Shown here one piece after another: positions 53,952-63,496 of a DNA stretch of 64,000 nucleotides. Within the stretch, counting starts at the first letter, position 1. Each line of letters opens with the position of its first letter. Source of the stretch: Burkholderia sp. 4M9327F10 (lineage in GTDB: Bacteria; Pseudomonadota; Gammaproteobacteria; Burkholderiales; Burkholderiaceae). Below the pieces are notes generated by a model, which was given only the letters and a program-made list of their open reading frames with translations, did no database searches and was not told the DNA's origin. The position numbers and the translations under genes were made by a program. Location of the stretch: positions 62,001 through 126,000 of the forward strand of contig NZ_SCNV01000008.1 of the NCBI RefSeq assembly GCF_005503145.1. Reading direction: 5' to 3'.

Positions 53952-55229
53952 TCAGAACTGCTCGTCATCCACCCAGTCGATATCGCCGCACAGCACGCAG
54001 GTCTGCTCGCCGACATGCGTCGCCACCGACAGCGTCACGCACGGCAGCGCTTCGTTAATCGACAGATACGGCCGCGTCACATGCACGCGCTCCGGCGCGT
54101 TGATCGCCGCCCGGAAGTACGGCCGGCGCAGCCAGTTCGCCCCTTGTGCATCGGCGAGTGGCAGAAAACGCGTCTCGTGCGCGGCGCGGTCGGCGCGCAG
54201 CACCACGTTGCGGCCCGCCTGGCGGCCCTTGGCATCGAGCAGGAAGCAACGCGCCGCATGATCGAGCGCGAGGAAATTCCAGCACACCTCGTCGAGCGGC
54301 TCGCCCGCCGCGAGCCGTTCCGCCGCCCGCTCGAACGCGCGGATATACGGCGCGAGCCGGCTCGCATTGCGCCGCTCGCGCTCCTCGGTCTGGTTGCGGT
54401 AGCGCTCCGTGACCTCGCCGATGCAGGTCACCGCCTGCACACTGTCAGCCGCGCCCGGGTTCGGCCGGCCGAAGAAAAAACCCTGCACGAAATCGGCGTC
54501 GCAGGCGAGCGCCATCTGCGCCTCATGTTCGGTTTCCACGCCTTCGATCAGCACCAGCTTGCCCGCTTCGTGCAGCAGCGCGACCAGTCCGGGCAGGATC
54601 GTCGCCATATCGGCGCGATGCGCGGCATGCGAGAGCATGATGCGGTCGAGCTTGACGATGTCCGGGTTCAGTTGCCAGATCCGCTCGATGTTCGAATGTC
54701 CCGCGCCGAAATCGTCGAGCGCGATCAGGAAGCCGAGTTCGCGGAACTTGCGCACGGCTTCCGCAAGACGTTCGAGGTCTTCGGCGCGTTGTTCCAGCAC
54801 TTCGAGCACGATGCGCCGTGGCGACAGATCGAGCCGCCGCAGATTCGCCAGCAACGCGGCGGCGTGGTACGGATCGGTCAGGGCACCCGGGTGAACGTTC
54901 AGAAACAGCCACTCCTTCTCGGCGCCAAGCACCTTGAAGTTCTCCAGGTGCAGCGCCTGGGCGAGCCGGTCCATCTGCAGCACATCACCGAGCCGCGCGG
55001 CCTGGCCGAATACGTCGAGCGGCGACACGGGCCGGTCGAGCGCGTCGTGGGCGCGCAGCAGTCCCTCGTAACCGACCGCACGCATATGCGACAAGCTGAA
55101 GATCGGCTGAAACACGCTCGTCAGCTCCAGATCCCCATGCCGCACCGAGTACCGTTCGAGCCCCGAAGTCACACTCACCTCAAAGCCATGCGGCGCGGCG
55201 GCCGTTCTTTCCTGTTGCGCAATCGTCAT
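53952..55229 (-). CDS. EAL-domain protein with C-terminal PAS/Cache-like domain (YkuI-like)
   Basis: A 425-residue cytoplasmic protein. The EAL domain (about 25-275) has EGLLR at 55-59, NVHPGAL, VLEVLEQ, DDFGAGHSN, VKLDR and IEGVE, so all catalytic positions look intact. The C-terminal 150 residues (FLLDAKGRQAGRNVV... WLRRPYFRAAINAPERVHVTRPYLSI) look like a PAS/Cache fold, the same order as B. subtilis YkuI. It would hydrolyse c-di-GMP or act as a sensor of it. The gene is close to cutC (36 nt) but a relation is unknown. Confidence 0.87.
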   Translation of the reverse strand: MTIAQQERTAAAPHGFEVSVTSGLERYSVRHGDLELTSVFQPIFSLSHMRAVGYEGLLRAHDALDRPVSPLDVFGQAARLGDVLQMDRLAQALHLENFKVLGAEKEWLFLNVHPGALTDPYHAAALLANLRRLDLSPRRIVLEVLEQRAEDLERLAEAVRKFRELGFLIALDDFGAGHSNIERIWQLNPDIVKLDRIMLSHAAHRADMATILPGLVALLHEAGKLVLIEGVETEHEAQMALACDADFVQGFFFGRPNPGAADSVQAVTCIGEVTERYRNQTEERERRNASRLAPYIRAFERAAERLAAGEPLDEVCWNFLALDHAARCFLLDAKGRQAGRNVVLRADRAAHETRFLPLADAQGANWLRRPYFRAAINAPERVHVTRPYLSINEALPCVTLSVATHVGEQTCVLCGDIDWVDDEQF

Positions 55230-55619
55230 GCATTCCTCTCACGCGAGAGCCGGGCCGGTCCGAACGCGGGGGCGAACAACCTCGGCGCCGATTCTCAAAA
55301 TGTGCGTCATCGACACTGCTTAAGCAAGCTCCGTGCGCACGCTGCCGCACCTTCGAGCAAACTTTGTATGCGTAGCGGCGCTGGTTGCCGTTGCGGTCGG
55401 CGCCTCTGCGCGCACCACGCACCATATCGGTGCAATCGCCTCGGCCTAAAAGCGCTAATTGGGGGCATACGGAGTGCGTGTGGCTCGGGCTAAACTCCCA
55501 CCTTACGTTTGTTAATGTCTGCACATTCGCTGCCCGCCGCGCATCCCGCCGCATGCCCGCGCCTCGCACATCCGTCGCCCAGCGCACGAGTGCCTGCCGC
55601 CCCTCTTTAGACGAGCCAG
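55230..55619. other. Divergent promoter interval (EAL gene / antiporter)
   Basis: About 390 bases without a gene. An AT-richer segment near 55480-55530 (TTACGTTTGTTAATGT) probably carries the antiporter promoter. No operator or RNA gene was recognised. Confidence 0.45.
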
Positions 55620-57287
55620 ATGGAAATTGTCTTCACTGTCCTGATCCTCCTGCTTGCGGTCGCCGTCTCCGGTGTCGTCGTCCGTGTGCTGCCGTTCAAA
55701 CTGCCGCTGCCGCTCGTACAGATCGCCCTCGGCGCTGTGCTAGCCTGGCCGAGACTCGGCTTGCACGTCACCTTCGATCCGGAAATCTTCATGATGCTCT
55801 TCATTCCGCCGCTGTTGTTCGCGGATGGCTGGCGCATTCCGAAACGCGAGTTTTTCATGGCGCGGCGCTCGATCCTGCTGCTCGCACTCGGGCTGGTCTT
55901 CATGACGGTGCTGGCGGTCGGCTATTTCGTGCACGCGCTGGTGCCGGCAATCTCCTTGCCGGTCGCCTTCGCGCTTGCCGCCGTGCTGTCGCCGACCGAT
56001 GCGGTGGCGCTGACCGGCATCGCCGGCAAGAACAAGATTCCGGCGCAACTGATGCATATCCTCGAAGGCGAGGCGTTGATGAACGACGCGTCAGGCCTGG
56101 TCGCGCTGAAGTTTGCGATTGCCGCCGCGCTGACCGGCGTGTTCTCGCTGCGCGACGCCTCGATCAGCTTCGTCATCATTGCTCTGGGCGGGCTCGCCAC
56201 CGGCGTGGCGGTGAGCTGGCTCTTCAGCGTCACGTCGGCGCGTTTTCTGAACGTCACCGAGGAAGGCGATCCCGCGCCGGGCGTGGTGATGACCCTGCTG
56301 ATTCCGTTCGCGGCTTATCTCTTTGCCGAGCATTTCGGCTGGTCGGGCATTCTCGCCGCGGTCGCCGCCGGGATGATGATGAACTACACCAGCATCGCCA
56401 ACGCCGGGCCCGTCTCGGCGCGCGTGCGCGCCAACAGCACGTGGACGATGATCGAATTCGTCTTCAACGGCATGGTGTTCATCCTGCTCGGTCTGCAGTT
56501 TCCGCACATCCTTGGCCGCGCGCTGATCGATGCGCACGAGACCAGCAATGAGCAGATGGTGTTGCTGATCGGCTATATCGCGGCGGTCGCGCTGGCGCTC
56601 TACGCGCTGCGTTTTGTGTGGGTCTGGCTGCTGCGCTGGTACGCGAGCCGCGGCGCGGCCAGGCGCGGCATGGCGAGTGCGGTGCCGGGGTTGCGTACCG
56701 TGACGGTGACAACCGTGGCCGGCGTGCGCGGTGCGGTAACGATGGCGGGTGTGCTGTCGCTACCCGAGGCATTGCCGAACGGCGTAGCGTTGCCGGGCCG
56801 CGATCTCGCGATCTTTATCGCCTCGGGCGTGATTCTGGCGTCGCTGCTGGTGGCGGTGGTCGGGTTGCCGCTTCTGCTGCACGGCTGGCGGCGTGGCCGC
56901 GATCCGCATGCTGCGGAGGAACGGCACGCCCGCAAGCTTGGGGCGCAGGCAGCGATCCGCGCCGTCGACAATCTGCACGAAACCGCCACGGCCGATCTCG
57001 ACGAGTCGGCCTCCGCCTATGCGGCAGACGTCACAGCGCGCGTGATGGATATCTACCGGCGCCGTCTCGCGACGCTCGGCGACGAGAGCACGCCGCCGAG
57101 CGAAATGGCGCGGCGCGCGGAGGCGCTGGAGTTTCAGATGAAGCTGGCTGCGATACGCGCTGAGCGCGCTGTGCTGCTGTCGTTGCGCAACACGCAGAAG
57201 ATCAACGACGAGACGCTCAACAAGCTGATGCGCGAACTGGATCTGTCGGAGACTGCGCTGATCACGCGAGGCGCAGCGCGGGCCTGA
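55620..57287 (+). CDS. Na+/H+ antiporter, CPA1 (NhaP/YjcE-like)
   Basis: A 555-residue monovalent cation:proton antiporter. It has twelve or so hydrophobic segments in the first 410 residues, with the CPA1 signatures LPLPLVQIALGAVLA, MLFIPPLLFADGW, VLSPTDAVALTGI, LEGEALMNDASGLVALKFAI (with the Asn-Asp pair of the ion site) and VAGVRGAVTMAGVLSLP. A 130-residue cytoplasmic tail, helical and charged, follows. ATG 55620 is the first in frame. It probably functions in pH and Na+ homeostasis. Confidence 0.92.
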   Translation: MEIVFTVLILLLAVAVSGVVVRVLPFKLPLPLVQIALGAVLAWPRLGLHVTFDPEIFMMLFIPPLLFADGWRIPKREFFMARRSILLLALGLVFMTVLAVGYFVHALVPAISLPVAFALAAVLSPTDAVALTGIAGKNKIPAQLMHILEGEALMNDASGLVALKFAIAAALTGVFSLRDASISFVIIALGGLATGVAVSWLFSVTSARFLNVTEEGDPAPGVVMTLLIPFAAYLFAEHFGWSGILAAVAAGMMMNYTSIANAGPVSARVRANSTWTMIEFVFNGMVFILLGLQFPHILGRALIDAHETSNEQMVLLIGYIAAVALALYALRFVWVWLLRWYASRGAARRGMASAVPGLRTVTVTTVAGVRGAVTMAGVLSLPEALPNGVALPGRDLAIFIASGVILASLLVAVVGLPLLLHGWRRGRDPHAAEERHARKLGAQAAIRAVDNLHETATADLDESASAYAADVTARVMDIYRRRLATLGDESTPPSEMARRAEALEFQMKLAAIRAERAVLLSLRNTQKINDETLNKLMRELDLSETALITRGAARA

Positions 57288-57362
57288 GTACCGGCGCGCG
57301 CTTGCCTGTGGCCGATCTGTTGTGGCTTACCTGTGTGGCTAGCGCGTCGCCTGAAGCGTCGC

Positions 57363-58670
57363 TTAAAGCGCAGGTTGCTGCGCCGGCTTGCGGCGCAGCA
57401 ACGCGTACAGAATGATCGCGCCAAAGGTAGCCGTGCCGATACCGCCGAGTGCAAAGCCGCCCAGCTTCAGCGAGAAGTCGCCCGCGCCCAGCACCAGGGT
57501 CACGGCCGCGACGATCAGGTTGCGGTTATCGGAGAAATCCACCTTGTTGACGACCCAGATGCGCGCGCCCGTCACTGCGATCAGCCCGAACACGACAATC
57601 GACACACCGCCCAGCACCGGCCCCGGAATGGTCTGGATCACCGCGCCGAACTTCGGCGAGAAGCCGAGCACGAGCGCAATTACCGCCGCGATTACGAACA
57701 CCAGCGTCGAGTAGATTTTCGTCACCGCCATCACGCCGATGTTTTCCGCGTAGGTCGTGACACCCGTGCCGCCGGAGAAGCCGGAGACGACGGTGGCGAG
57801 GCCATCGCCGAGGAATGCGCGACCCACGTAGCGGTCGAGATTCTGGCCGGTCATCGCGCTCACGGCCTTGATATGGCCGAGATTCTCCGCAACGAGGATC
57901 ACCGCAATGGGTGCGAGCAGCGTCATGGCCTGCGCGTTGAAGACCGGCGCCGTGAAATGCGGCATGCCGAACCAGGCGGCGTTCGCAACAATCGAGAAGT
58001 CGATCGGCTTGCCCATGCCGAGGCCGTTGGTGACAATCGCATAGATCACGTAAGCGGCCAGCAGGCCCACCAGAATCAGCAGGCGCTGCAACATGCCGCG
58101 CGCAAACACGGCAACCGCGGCCACGCACAGCACGGTGACAAGCGCCATCCACGAGTCGAAGTTGCTGCCGCTCACACCCTTGACGGCAATCGGCGCGAGG
58201 TTCAGGCCGATCACGCAGACGATCGCGCCGGTCACGAGCGGCGGCATCAGCGTCTCGATCCATTTCGTGCCGACGGCCGAGACGATCAGCCCGATAATCG
58301 CGTACACCACGCCGCACGCAATGATCCCGCCGAGCGCGACGGGGATGTTCGGATTCGGCCCATGCCCGCCGTAGCCGGTCACGGCGATCACGAGACCGAT
58401 AAAGGCGAAGCTCGAACCGAGATAGCTCGGCACGCGCCCGCCCACCACCACGAAGAACAGCAGCGTGCCGATCCCCGACATGAAGATGCACAGGTTCGGA
58501 TCGAAGCCCATCAGCAGCGGCGCGAGCACCGTCGAGCCGAACATGGCGACGACGTGCTGGATGCCCATCGCAAACATCTGCGGCCAGGCAAGCCGCTCAT
58601 CGGTATTGACGACACGGCCCTCGGCCGCGCTCGGTTGCGTGCGCCAGCGTGGGAAGTAGGAATCGGCCAT
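57363..58670 (-). CDS. uraA: Uracil/xanthine permease (NCS2, UraA-like)
   Basis: A 435-residue NCS2 nucleobase:H+ symporter. The family markers are QHVVAMFGSTVLAPLLMG, GTLLFFVVVGGRVPSYLGSSFAFIG, VILVAENLGHIKAVSAMTGQNLDRYVGRAFLGDGLATV with the substrate-site Glu, and SGGTGVTTYAENIGVMAVTKIYS. The GH-I-K-AVSAMTG pattern is that of uracil rather than xanthine carriers, so uraA is likely though RutG-type is possible. GAGGAG lies about 11 nt before ATG 58670. Confidence 0.9.
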   Translation of the reverse strand: MADSYFPRWRTQPSAAEGRVVNTDERLAWPQMFAMGIQHVVAMFGSTVLAPLLMGFDPNLCIFMSGIGTLLFFVVVGGRVPSYLGSSFAFIGLVIAVTGYGGHGPNPNIPVALGGIIACGVVYAIIGLIVSAVGTKWIETLMPPLVTGAIVCVIGLNLAPIAVKGVSGSNFDSWMALVTVLCVAAVAVFARGMLQRLLILVGLLAAYVIYAIVTNGLGMGKPIDFSIVANAAWFGMPHFTAPVFNAQAMTLLAPIAVILVAENLGHIKAVSAMTGQNLDRYVGRAFLGDGLATVVSGFSGGTGVTTYAENIGVMAVTKIYSTLVFVIAAVIALVLGFSPKFGAVIQTIPGPVLGGVSIVVFGLIAVTGARIWVVNKVDFSDNRNLIVAAVTLVLGAGDFSLKLGGFALGGIGTATFGAIILYALLRRKPAQQPAL

Positions 58671-58807
58671 GGCGGGGGTTCTCCTCTAATCGGCGCGTTG
58701 TTTAACGGGTTTTGCAGCGGGTCTGCAACGGGTTTTATAAATTACGCGCGAGTGTACGGAGAGCGCCACCCCCTGGCAAGCTCAGTCGTGGAAGCGCCGC
58801 AGCGCGT

Positions 58808-60373
58808 TCAGGCCCGGCGCGACTCGAGCGCGAACACCGCCACCGCCGTCTTCAACTCGCGCGCCTGATCCGCCATCGAAGCCGCCGCGGCAGCCGCCTG
58901 CTCGACCAGCGCGGCATTCTGCTGGGTGACCTGGTCCATCTGCGCGACGGCGCGGTTCACCTGCTCGATGCCCGTGCTCTGTTCGTGCGATGCAGCAGAG
59001 ATTTCTCCCATGATGTCCGTCACGCGCTGCACCGCATGCGTGACCTCGGCCATGGTCTGGCCGGCGCGCTCGGCGAGCGCCGCGCCGCTGCCAACACGGG
59101 CGGTGGAGTTTTCGATCAGCTCCTTGATCTCTTTGGCCGACAGCGCGCTGCGTTGCGCCAGCGAACGCACCTCGCCCGCCACCACCGCGAAGCCGCGGCC
59201 CTGCTCGCCGGCCCGGGCCGCTTCGACCGCTGCGTTGAGCGCCAGAATGTTCGTCTGGAACGCAATGCCCTCGATCGCCGCGATGATGTCGGTCATGCGC
59301 TTCGAGCCTGCGGCCAGCTCACGCATGGTCTCCACCACCTCGCCCACCAGACCGCTGCCACGCGCCGCCACTTCAGAAGCGCCGTGCGCTACGCCGCTCG
59401 CCTGCTGCGCGTTGTCGGCGTTCTGGCGCACGGTGGCGGTCAACTGCTCCATGCTCGAAGCGGTTTCCTCGAGCGAGGCGGCCTGCTCTTCGGTGCGCTG
59501 CGACAGGTCGGTATTGCCCTGAGCGATTTCACCGGAGGCGAGCAGGATCGACGCGCTCGATTCGCTGATGCCGGAGACGATCCCGGCCAGCCGCTCGCGC
59601 ATGTTGTGGAGGGCGAACAGCAGGCTATGGGTGTCGCCGGCGCGCGTGTCGACCCGCACGCTGAGGTCGCCGTCCGCGATGCGGTTGGCAATCTGCGCGG
59701 CATAGCCGGGCTCGCCGCCGAGCTGCCGCGCGAGGCGCCGCGCGATCAGCCACGCCAGCAGCATGCCGGCCACCAGCGCGCCCAGCACCAGCGACGACAA
59801 CACGATGCGCATCTGCCGGTAGCTGGACCCAGCCTCGGCTTGCGCGTCGCTCGCCTGCTCGCGGCGATAGTCGATCACCTGCACGATGCGCTCGCGCAAG
59901 GCTTCGCTCGAAGCGATCGCGCGCCGCACCAGCTCCTTGTTGTCGACGCCGGCCGGAATCGGCTCCTGGCCGATCTGCTGATGCACGATCTCTTCCCACA
60001 CCGCCGACTTGCGCAGCACCTCGTCGAACAGCGCCTCGCCCTTGGGCGTCGAGATCGTGAGGCGATAGCGGTCGTAGGCGTCGTGCATATTCTTGAGCGA
60101 GGCGACGATACCGGCGTCGAGGCGCTGGCGTCCCGCTTCGTCTTCGGCATAACCGAGATTCGCCGCCGCGAGGTCCGCATCGATCTTGTTGCGGTTCGCC
60201 TCTTCCATCCAGTAGAGGCCGTCCATATGCCTGCTGCTGATTGTGTCAGTCAGGTCATGCATCGACGACAAGGTCATCAGGCCAGTGCCCCCCACGACCG
60301 CGCAAAACGCGATCACGATCGCGAAGGCCAACAGCAGGCTTTGCAACACCGTCATGCGCTCGAACCACTTCAT
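58808..60373 (-). CDS. Methyl-accepting chemotaxis protein (four-helix-bundle sensor type)
   Basis: A 521-residue chemoreceptor. First transmembrane helix at about 10-32, periplasmic helical-bundle sensor with conserved [19 protein letters not shown], second helix at about 190-210, HAMP ([31 protein letters not shown]), then the cytoplasmic signalling hairpin with the invariant tip [44 protein letters not shown]. No pentapeptide for CheR/CheB is seen at the C-terminus. A GGATGGGGAC sequence lies just before ATG 60373. The ligand is unknown. Confidence 0.95.
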   Translation of the reverse strand: MKWFERMTVLQSLLLAFAIVIAFCAVVGGTGLMTLSSMHDLTDTISSRHMDGLYWMEEANRNKIDADLAAANLGYAEDEAGRQRLDAGIVASLKNMHDAYDRYRLTISTPKGEALFDEVLRKSAVWEEIVHQQIGQEPIPAGVDNKELVRRAIASSEALRERIVQVIDYRREQASDAQAEAGSSYRQMRIVLSSLVLGALVAGMLLAWLIARRLARQLGGEPGYAAQIANRIADGDLSVRVDTRAGDTHSLLFALHNMRERLAGIVSGISESSASILLASGEIAQGNTDLSQRTEEQAASLEETASSMEQLTATVRQNADNAQQASGVAHGASEVAARGSGLVGEVVETMRELAAGSKRMTDIIAAIEGIAFQTNILALNAAVEAARAGEQGRGFAVVAGEVRSLAQRSALSAKEIKELIENSTARVGSGAALAERAGQTMAEVTHAVQRVTDIMGEISAASHEQSTGIEQVNRAVAQMDQVTQQNAALVEQAAAAAASMADQARELKTAVAVFALESRRA

Positions 60374-60812
60374 GTCCCCATCCTCATCATAGAAAGCGCC
60401 GCTGTCGCGGCGACGGTGCGCGCTTGAACGCGTCCAGTTCTATTACGGCGGCGTGCCCCCTGACTTGACCTGCTAATCATGGGAATAACCGGGACAGGAT
60501 GTTGAAAGGCGCAGGCCGCAAAGCCTTGCCAGCATTGGGATTTGTCTGATTTATGGAGAGCGGCCCACTAGCTACACTGGCCTCGCTGCGTGACACCATC
60601 AATTGCGCCAGCGATGTTGTAACTCTCCGACTTTCCGCTCACGCTCCCCGGTGTGAGCGGTTTTTTTTCGTCTGCGTTTTTGCGTGTGCGCTTTGGCGTC
60701 TGCGCCGGCTTGCTGCCGCTTGCTTCGGTTGGTGGTAACCGGCTCGGATCGGCTCGGGTCGGCTCGGGTCGGTTTTCCTCGTCGCCTCTCTCTTTGCCTT
60801 CACTCGCGCCGT
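60374..60812. other. Interval between the chemoreceptor and the DUF2239 gene
   Basis: About 440 bases with no protein gene. It contains the chemoreceptor promoter region (minus strand), an orphan plus-strand terminator at 60635-60668, and GGCTCGG(A/G)TC repeats near 60745-60770. Confidence 0.5.
60635..60668 (+). terminator. Strong plus-strand terminator with no gene in front of it
   Basis: A perfect 8-bp stem CCGCTCAC/GTGAGCGG with a 10-nt loop and eight T residues. The only genes upstream for 3.3 kb run on the other strand, so it may end a small RNA. Confidence 0.85.
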
Positions 60813-61442
60813 TCAGCCTTGATGGCCCCCTTCAAATGCGCGTGCCGCCAGCTTCTCCGCATACTCCCGCACGTCGGCCGGCCACGGCGCGATAGAAGCG
60901 TGAAAGCGCACCCGATCCGCTGCAAACAGCGCTCGCGTCGCCTCTTCATAGTCGGGCAGATTGCCGGCAAGCGCGGTCATGAAGCGATAGGCGGCTTCCT
61001 GCGCGCGACGCATGCGCTCCTTGTCGTCACCCGCCAGACGCGCTGCTTCCACCAGCTTGCGCAACGCCACCGAAGCTCCGCCAGGCTGACCGCTCAACCA
61101 GTCCCAGTGACGCGGCAGCAGCGTCACCTCACGCGCCACGACGCCCAGCCTCGGGCGGCCGCGGCCGCGCGGGGTCTCCTCATCGGCAAGCTCCACGGCT
61201 TCGCCATCCTCGCTGCGGCCGCCGGGTTCGTCCGCCAGTCTCGCCTGCACTTCGGCGTCCGAGCCGCGCAGATCGAATTCGACGGGCTGACTGGTGAGAT
61301 CGTCAAAGACCAGCACCGGCGCTTGCTCACCACGCTCGAGCACCCGCTTGACCGCCAGCGCAACCTCGGCGCGCCCGCCGGATGCGATGCGTCTCAAGCC
61401 TTCGAAGGCGGTGCAGGTGGTGGTGGTGGTTTGCGGCGTCAT
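60813..61442 (-). CDS. DUF2239 family protein
   Basis: A 209-residue protein of the DUF2239 family, recognised from the order CTAFEGLRRIASGG...VLVFDDLTSQPVEFDLRGS, then RGRGRPRLGVVAREVTLLPRHWDWLSGQPGGASVALRKLVEAAR and YRFMTALAGNLPDYEEATRALFA. The RGRGRPRLGVVAREVTLLPRHW stretch resembles a ribbon/AT-hook-like DNA-binding element. Function unknown. ATG 61442 has GAGG 9 nt upstream; an ATG at 61457 lacks one. A well-formed promoter with a palindrome precedes it. Confidence 0.85.
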   Translation of the reverse strand: MTPQTTTTTCTAFEGLRRIASGGRAEVALAVKRVLERGEQAPVLVFDDLTSQPVEFDLRGSDAEVQARLADEPGGRSEDGEAVELADEETPRGRGRPRLGVVAREVTLLPRHWDWLSGQPGGASVALRKLVEAARLAGDDKERMRRAQEAAYRFMTALAGNLPDYEEATRALFAADRVRFHASIAPWPADVREYAEKLAARAFEGGHQG

Positions 61443-61477
61443 CACGAAAATCCTCAAAGATCGATTTTCGCAAATTA

Positions 61478-61524
61478 TACCCGGATGAAATTACCGCGCA
61501 ATATTATCCGGGTGAAAATATTCC
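61478..61524 (-). promoter_or_regulatory. Promoter and palindrome of the DUF2239 gene
   Basis: On the minus strand, TTGCGC and TATAAT are separated by exactly 17 bp, with the -10 about 40 bp before the start codon. ACCCGGAT and its complement ATCCGGGT flank the -35 and overlap the -10 side, an operator-like placement. The same ACCCGGAT-containing context recurs near 24391-24413. Confidence 0.55.
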
Positions 61525-61585
61525 GAAGCTGGCGGCAACGGATTGTGTTCGCATGCGGCAAGCGGAGACCGGCACCGGCAGCCGG

Positions 61586-63097
61586 CTAATGCCCCGGTTG
61601 GATCACCATCCCCGGCTCGTCGGCGCGCTCTGCGACGGGATAGCAGAGGATGCGATTGCGGCCGGCGTCCTTGGCGTGGTAAAGCGCCGAATCGGCGGCA
61701 TTGACGAAGGCGCGATAAGCGCTGAATCGATGATTCGCCGTACTGGCGATGCCAATGCTGATCGTCAGCACATGATGCGCGCTGGACACGTGGCGCACCT
61801 GCAGCGCCTGCACGGCGGCGCGAATCTGCTCGGCGATCTGCACGGCGCCGATGCCGTCGGTGTCCGGCAACAGCACGGCGAACTCCTCGCCACCGTAGCG
61901 CGCCGCCACATCGTCGGGGCGCCGGACATTGCCGTCTATGCAGCGCGCCACCGCCACCAGCGCGTCGTCGCCGGCGGAGTGACCGTAGAGATCGTTGAAG
62001 CCCTTGAAGTTGTCGACGTCGATCAGCAGCATCGAGAGCGGCCGCCCGCTGCGCAGCATGGCCAACCAGGCTTGTTCGGCCTGTTCCTCGAAGGTGCGGC
62101 GATTGTTCAGGCCGGTTAGCCCGTCCGTGCGCGCCAGCACCCTCAAGGCCTCCTCCATTTGCAGACGGCGCCGCAACTGCTGCGACAGCAGCACGGCGAG
62201 TGCGATGATTGCGATGTCGAGCGCCGCGATCATCGAACCGATGATCCATGCGCGATGCCGCCATCCGGCATAAATGTCGCGCGTCGAGATCGCGACATCG
62301 AGCAGCAACGGAAAGCGCCCGATATGACAAAACGTGTACCAGCGCTCCACGCCGTCGATTGCCGCCGTGCCGAAGAATTCGCCGCTGTCCTGCTGGGTAA
62401 AGCGGGTGTAGTTCGCGGTGCCGGTCAGATTGATGCCGATGATCTTCGGGTCATAGGGACGCCGCATCAGCATCGCGCCGTCTGCCAGCATCAGCGCCAT
62501 CGAGCCGCCGCTGCCCAGGTTCATGCCCGCGAACAGGCGCTGGAAGTAGGTGAGCCGCAGCGTGCCGACCACCACGCCGGCGAAGCTGCCGTCCGGGTGC
62601 GAGAGACGTCGGCTAAGCGCAATGGTCGGCCCGGCGCCGGTCAGCCGCGGCATGAACGGCCGGCTGACGTATAACCCGACGTTCGGTGAGTTGCGATGCA
62701 CGAGGAAGTAGTCGCGATCGGCAGCGTTGATTTGCCGCGGCGTCAGCGACTGCGAATCGAGGATAGCGTGCCCTGCTTCGTCCAGCACCAGCATCGAGCC
62801 AAGGTCTTGGGCGCTGGCGGAGCCGTCGAACAACACCATCTGGCGCAGCGCCGGAGGCAAGTCCATCACGCCTGGCTGGTTGAGTCCGGCGCTCACGGCA
62901 CGCAGGGAGAGGTCGTAGAGTTCAAGGTTGCGCGCCACGTCGCGCTGGACCAGCAAGGAGACGTTCCCGGCGGAGTCCTGGGCGCGCCGCAGGGCATCCG
63001 CGCGCATCTGCGCCAATACCCAGATGGCGATCGCAAGGATCGCCGCGGATAGCGCGATGCTGATGACAATCACGGCGTTCGGTCGGCGCGTCATCAT
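61586..63097 (-). CDS. Membrane diguanylate cyclase with extracytoplasmic Cache sensor
   Basis: A 503-residue protein. An N-terminal transmembrane helix (VIVISIALSAAILAIAIWVLA) is followed by a periplasmic double-Cache-like domain (DYFLVHRNSPNVGLYVSRPFMPRLTG, then IALSRRLSHPDGSFAGVVVGTLRL), a second helix (IGSMIAALDIAIIALAVLL), and a GGDEF domain with DGLTGLNNRRTF and the active motif GGEEF. An RxxD inhibition site (RPDD) sits five residues before it. It would make c-di-GMP in response to a small extracellular ligand. The start is ATG 63097 or the next ATG; a longer open frame to 63196 lacks a membrane-protein start. Confidence 0.92.
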   Translation of the reverse strand: MMTRRPNAVIVISIALSAAILAIAIWVLAQMRADALRRAQDSAGNVSLLVQRDVARNLELYDLSLRAVSAGLNQPGVMDLPPALRQMVLFDGSASAQDLGSMLVLDEAGHAILDSQSLTPRQINAADRDYFLVHRNSPNVGLYVSRPFMPRLTGAGPTIALSRRLSHPDGSFAGVVVGTLRLTYFQRLFAGMNLGSGGSMALMLADGAMLMRRPYDPKIIGINLTGTANYTRFTQQDSGEFFGTAAIDGVERWYTFCHIGRFPLLLDVAISTRDIYAGWRHRAWIIGSMIAALDIAIIALAVLLSQQLRRRLQMEEALRVLARTDGLTGLNNRRTFEEQAEQAWLAMLRSGRPLSMLLIDVDNFKGFNDLYGHSAGDDALVAVARCIDGNVRRPDDVAARYGGEEFAVLLPDTDGIGAVQIAEQIRAAVQALQVRHVSSAHHVLTISIGIASTANHRFSAYRAFVNAADSALYHAKDAGRNRILCYPVAERADEPGMVIQPGH

Positions 63098-63496
63098 GTC
63101 TCGAGTTGTTCCAAACGTGCGGCAGATCTGCGCGCTATCGGAGAGTGTGACTTCTTTCAGACCCGGCGACCGCGCCGGCCCAAAGGCGCGGGCCAACCCT
63201 ACATGCAGCGGCCTCGGACATTAGCGTAACAGACCTTGGAGCGCGAGAAACGATTGTGTCGACCACGCTTTGCTCGCTCTCCTGACTGGATATCGGCTTC
63301 ACACGGCCGGGGTTGAATGCAACCGGCATGACGCCGCCCATTTCATATTTCACATTTCGTATTTTGCGTACTCACACACGACGCTGCCTATACTGGTTAC
63401 TAAAGCTGAAGAATAGGTGAATCGCCTTGGTCTGACGCTCGCGCATGATAGCGAGCACCGTTACATCCCGTCCTGCCGGCCTCAGGAGAAACGCGT
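63098..63496. other. Divergent interval before the last gene
   Basis: About 400 bases without a gene. Around 63345-63420 it is AT-richer (CATTTCGTATTTTGCG) and probably holds the promoter of the gene at 63497. No other element recognised. Confidence 0.45.

Noticed and set aside
53946..57163. Long plus-strand frames over the EAL gene and alternative frames in the antiporter gene
   Set aside because: Arg/His/Ala-rich shadows of well-supported genes.
57333..60427. 511- and 571-codon plus-strand frames over the uracil permease and chemoreceptor
   Set aside because: Both are complements of clear minus-strand genes and show no domain.
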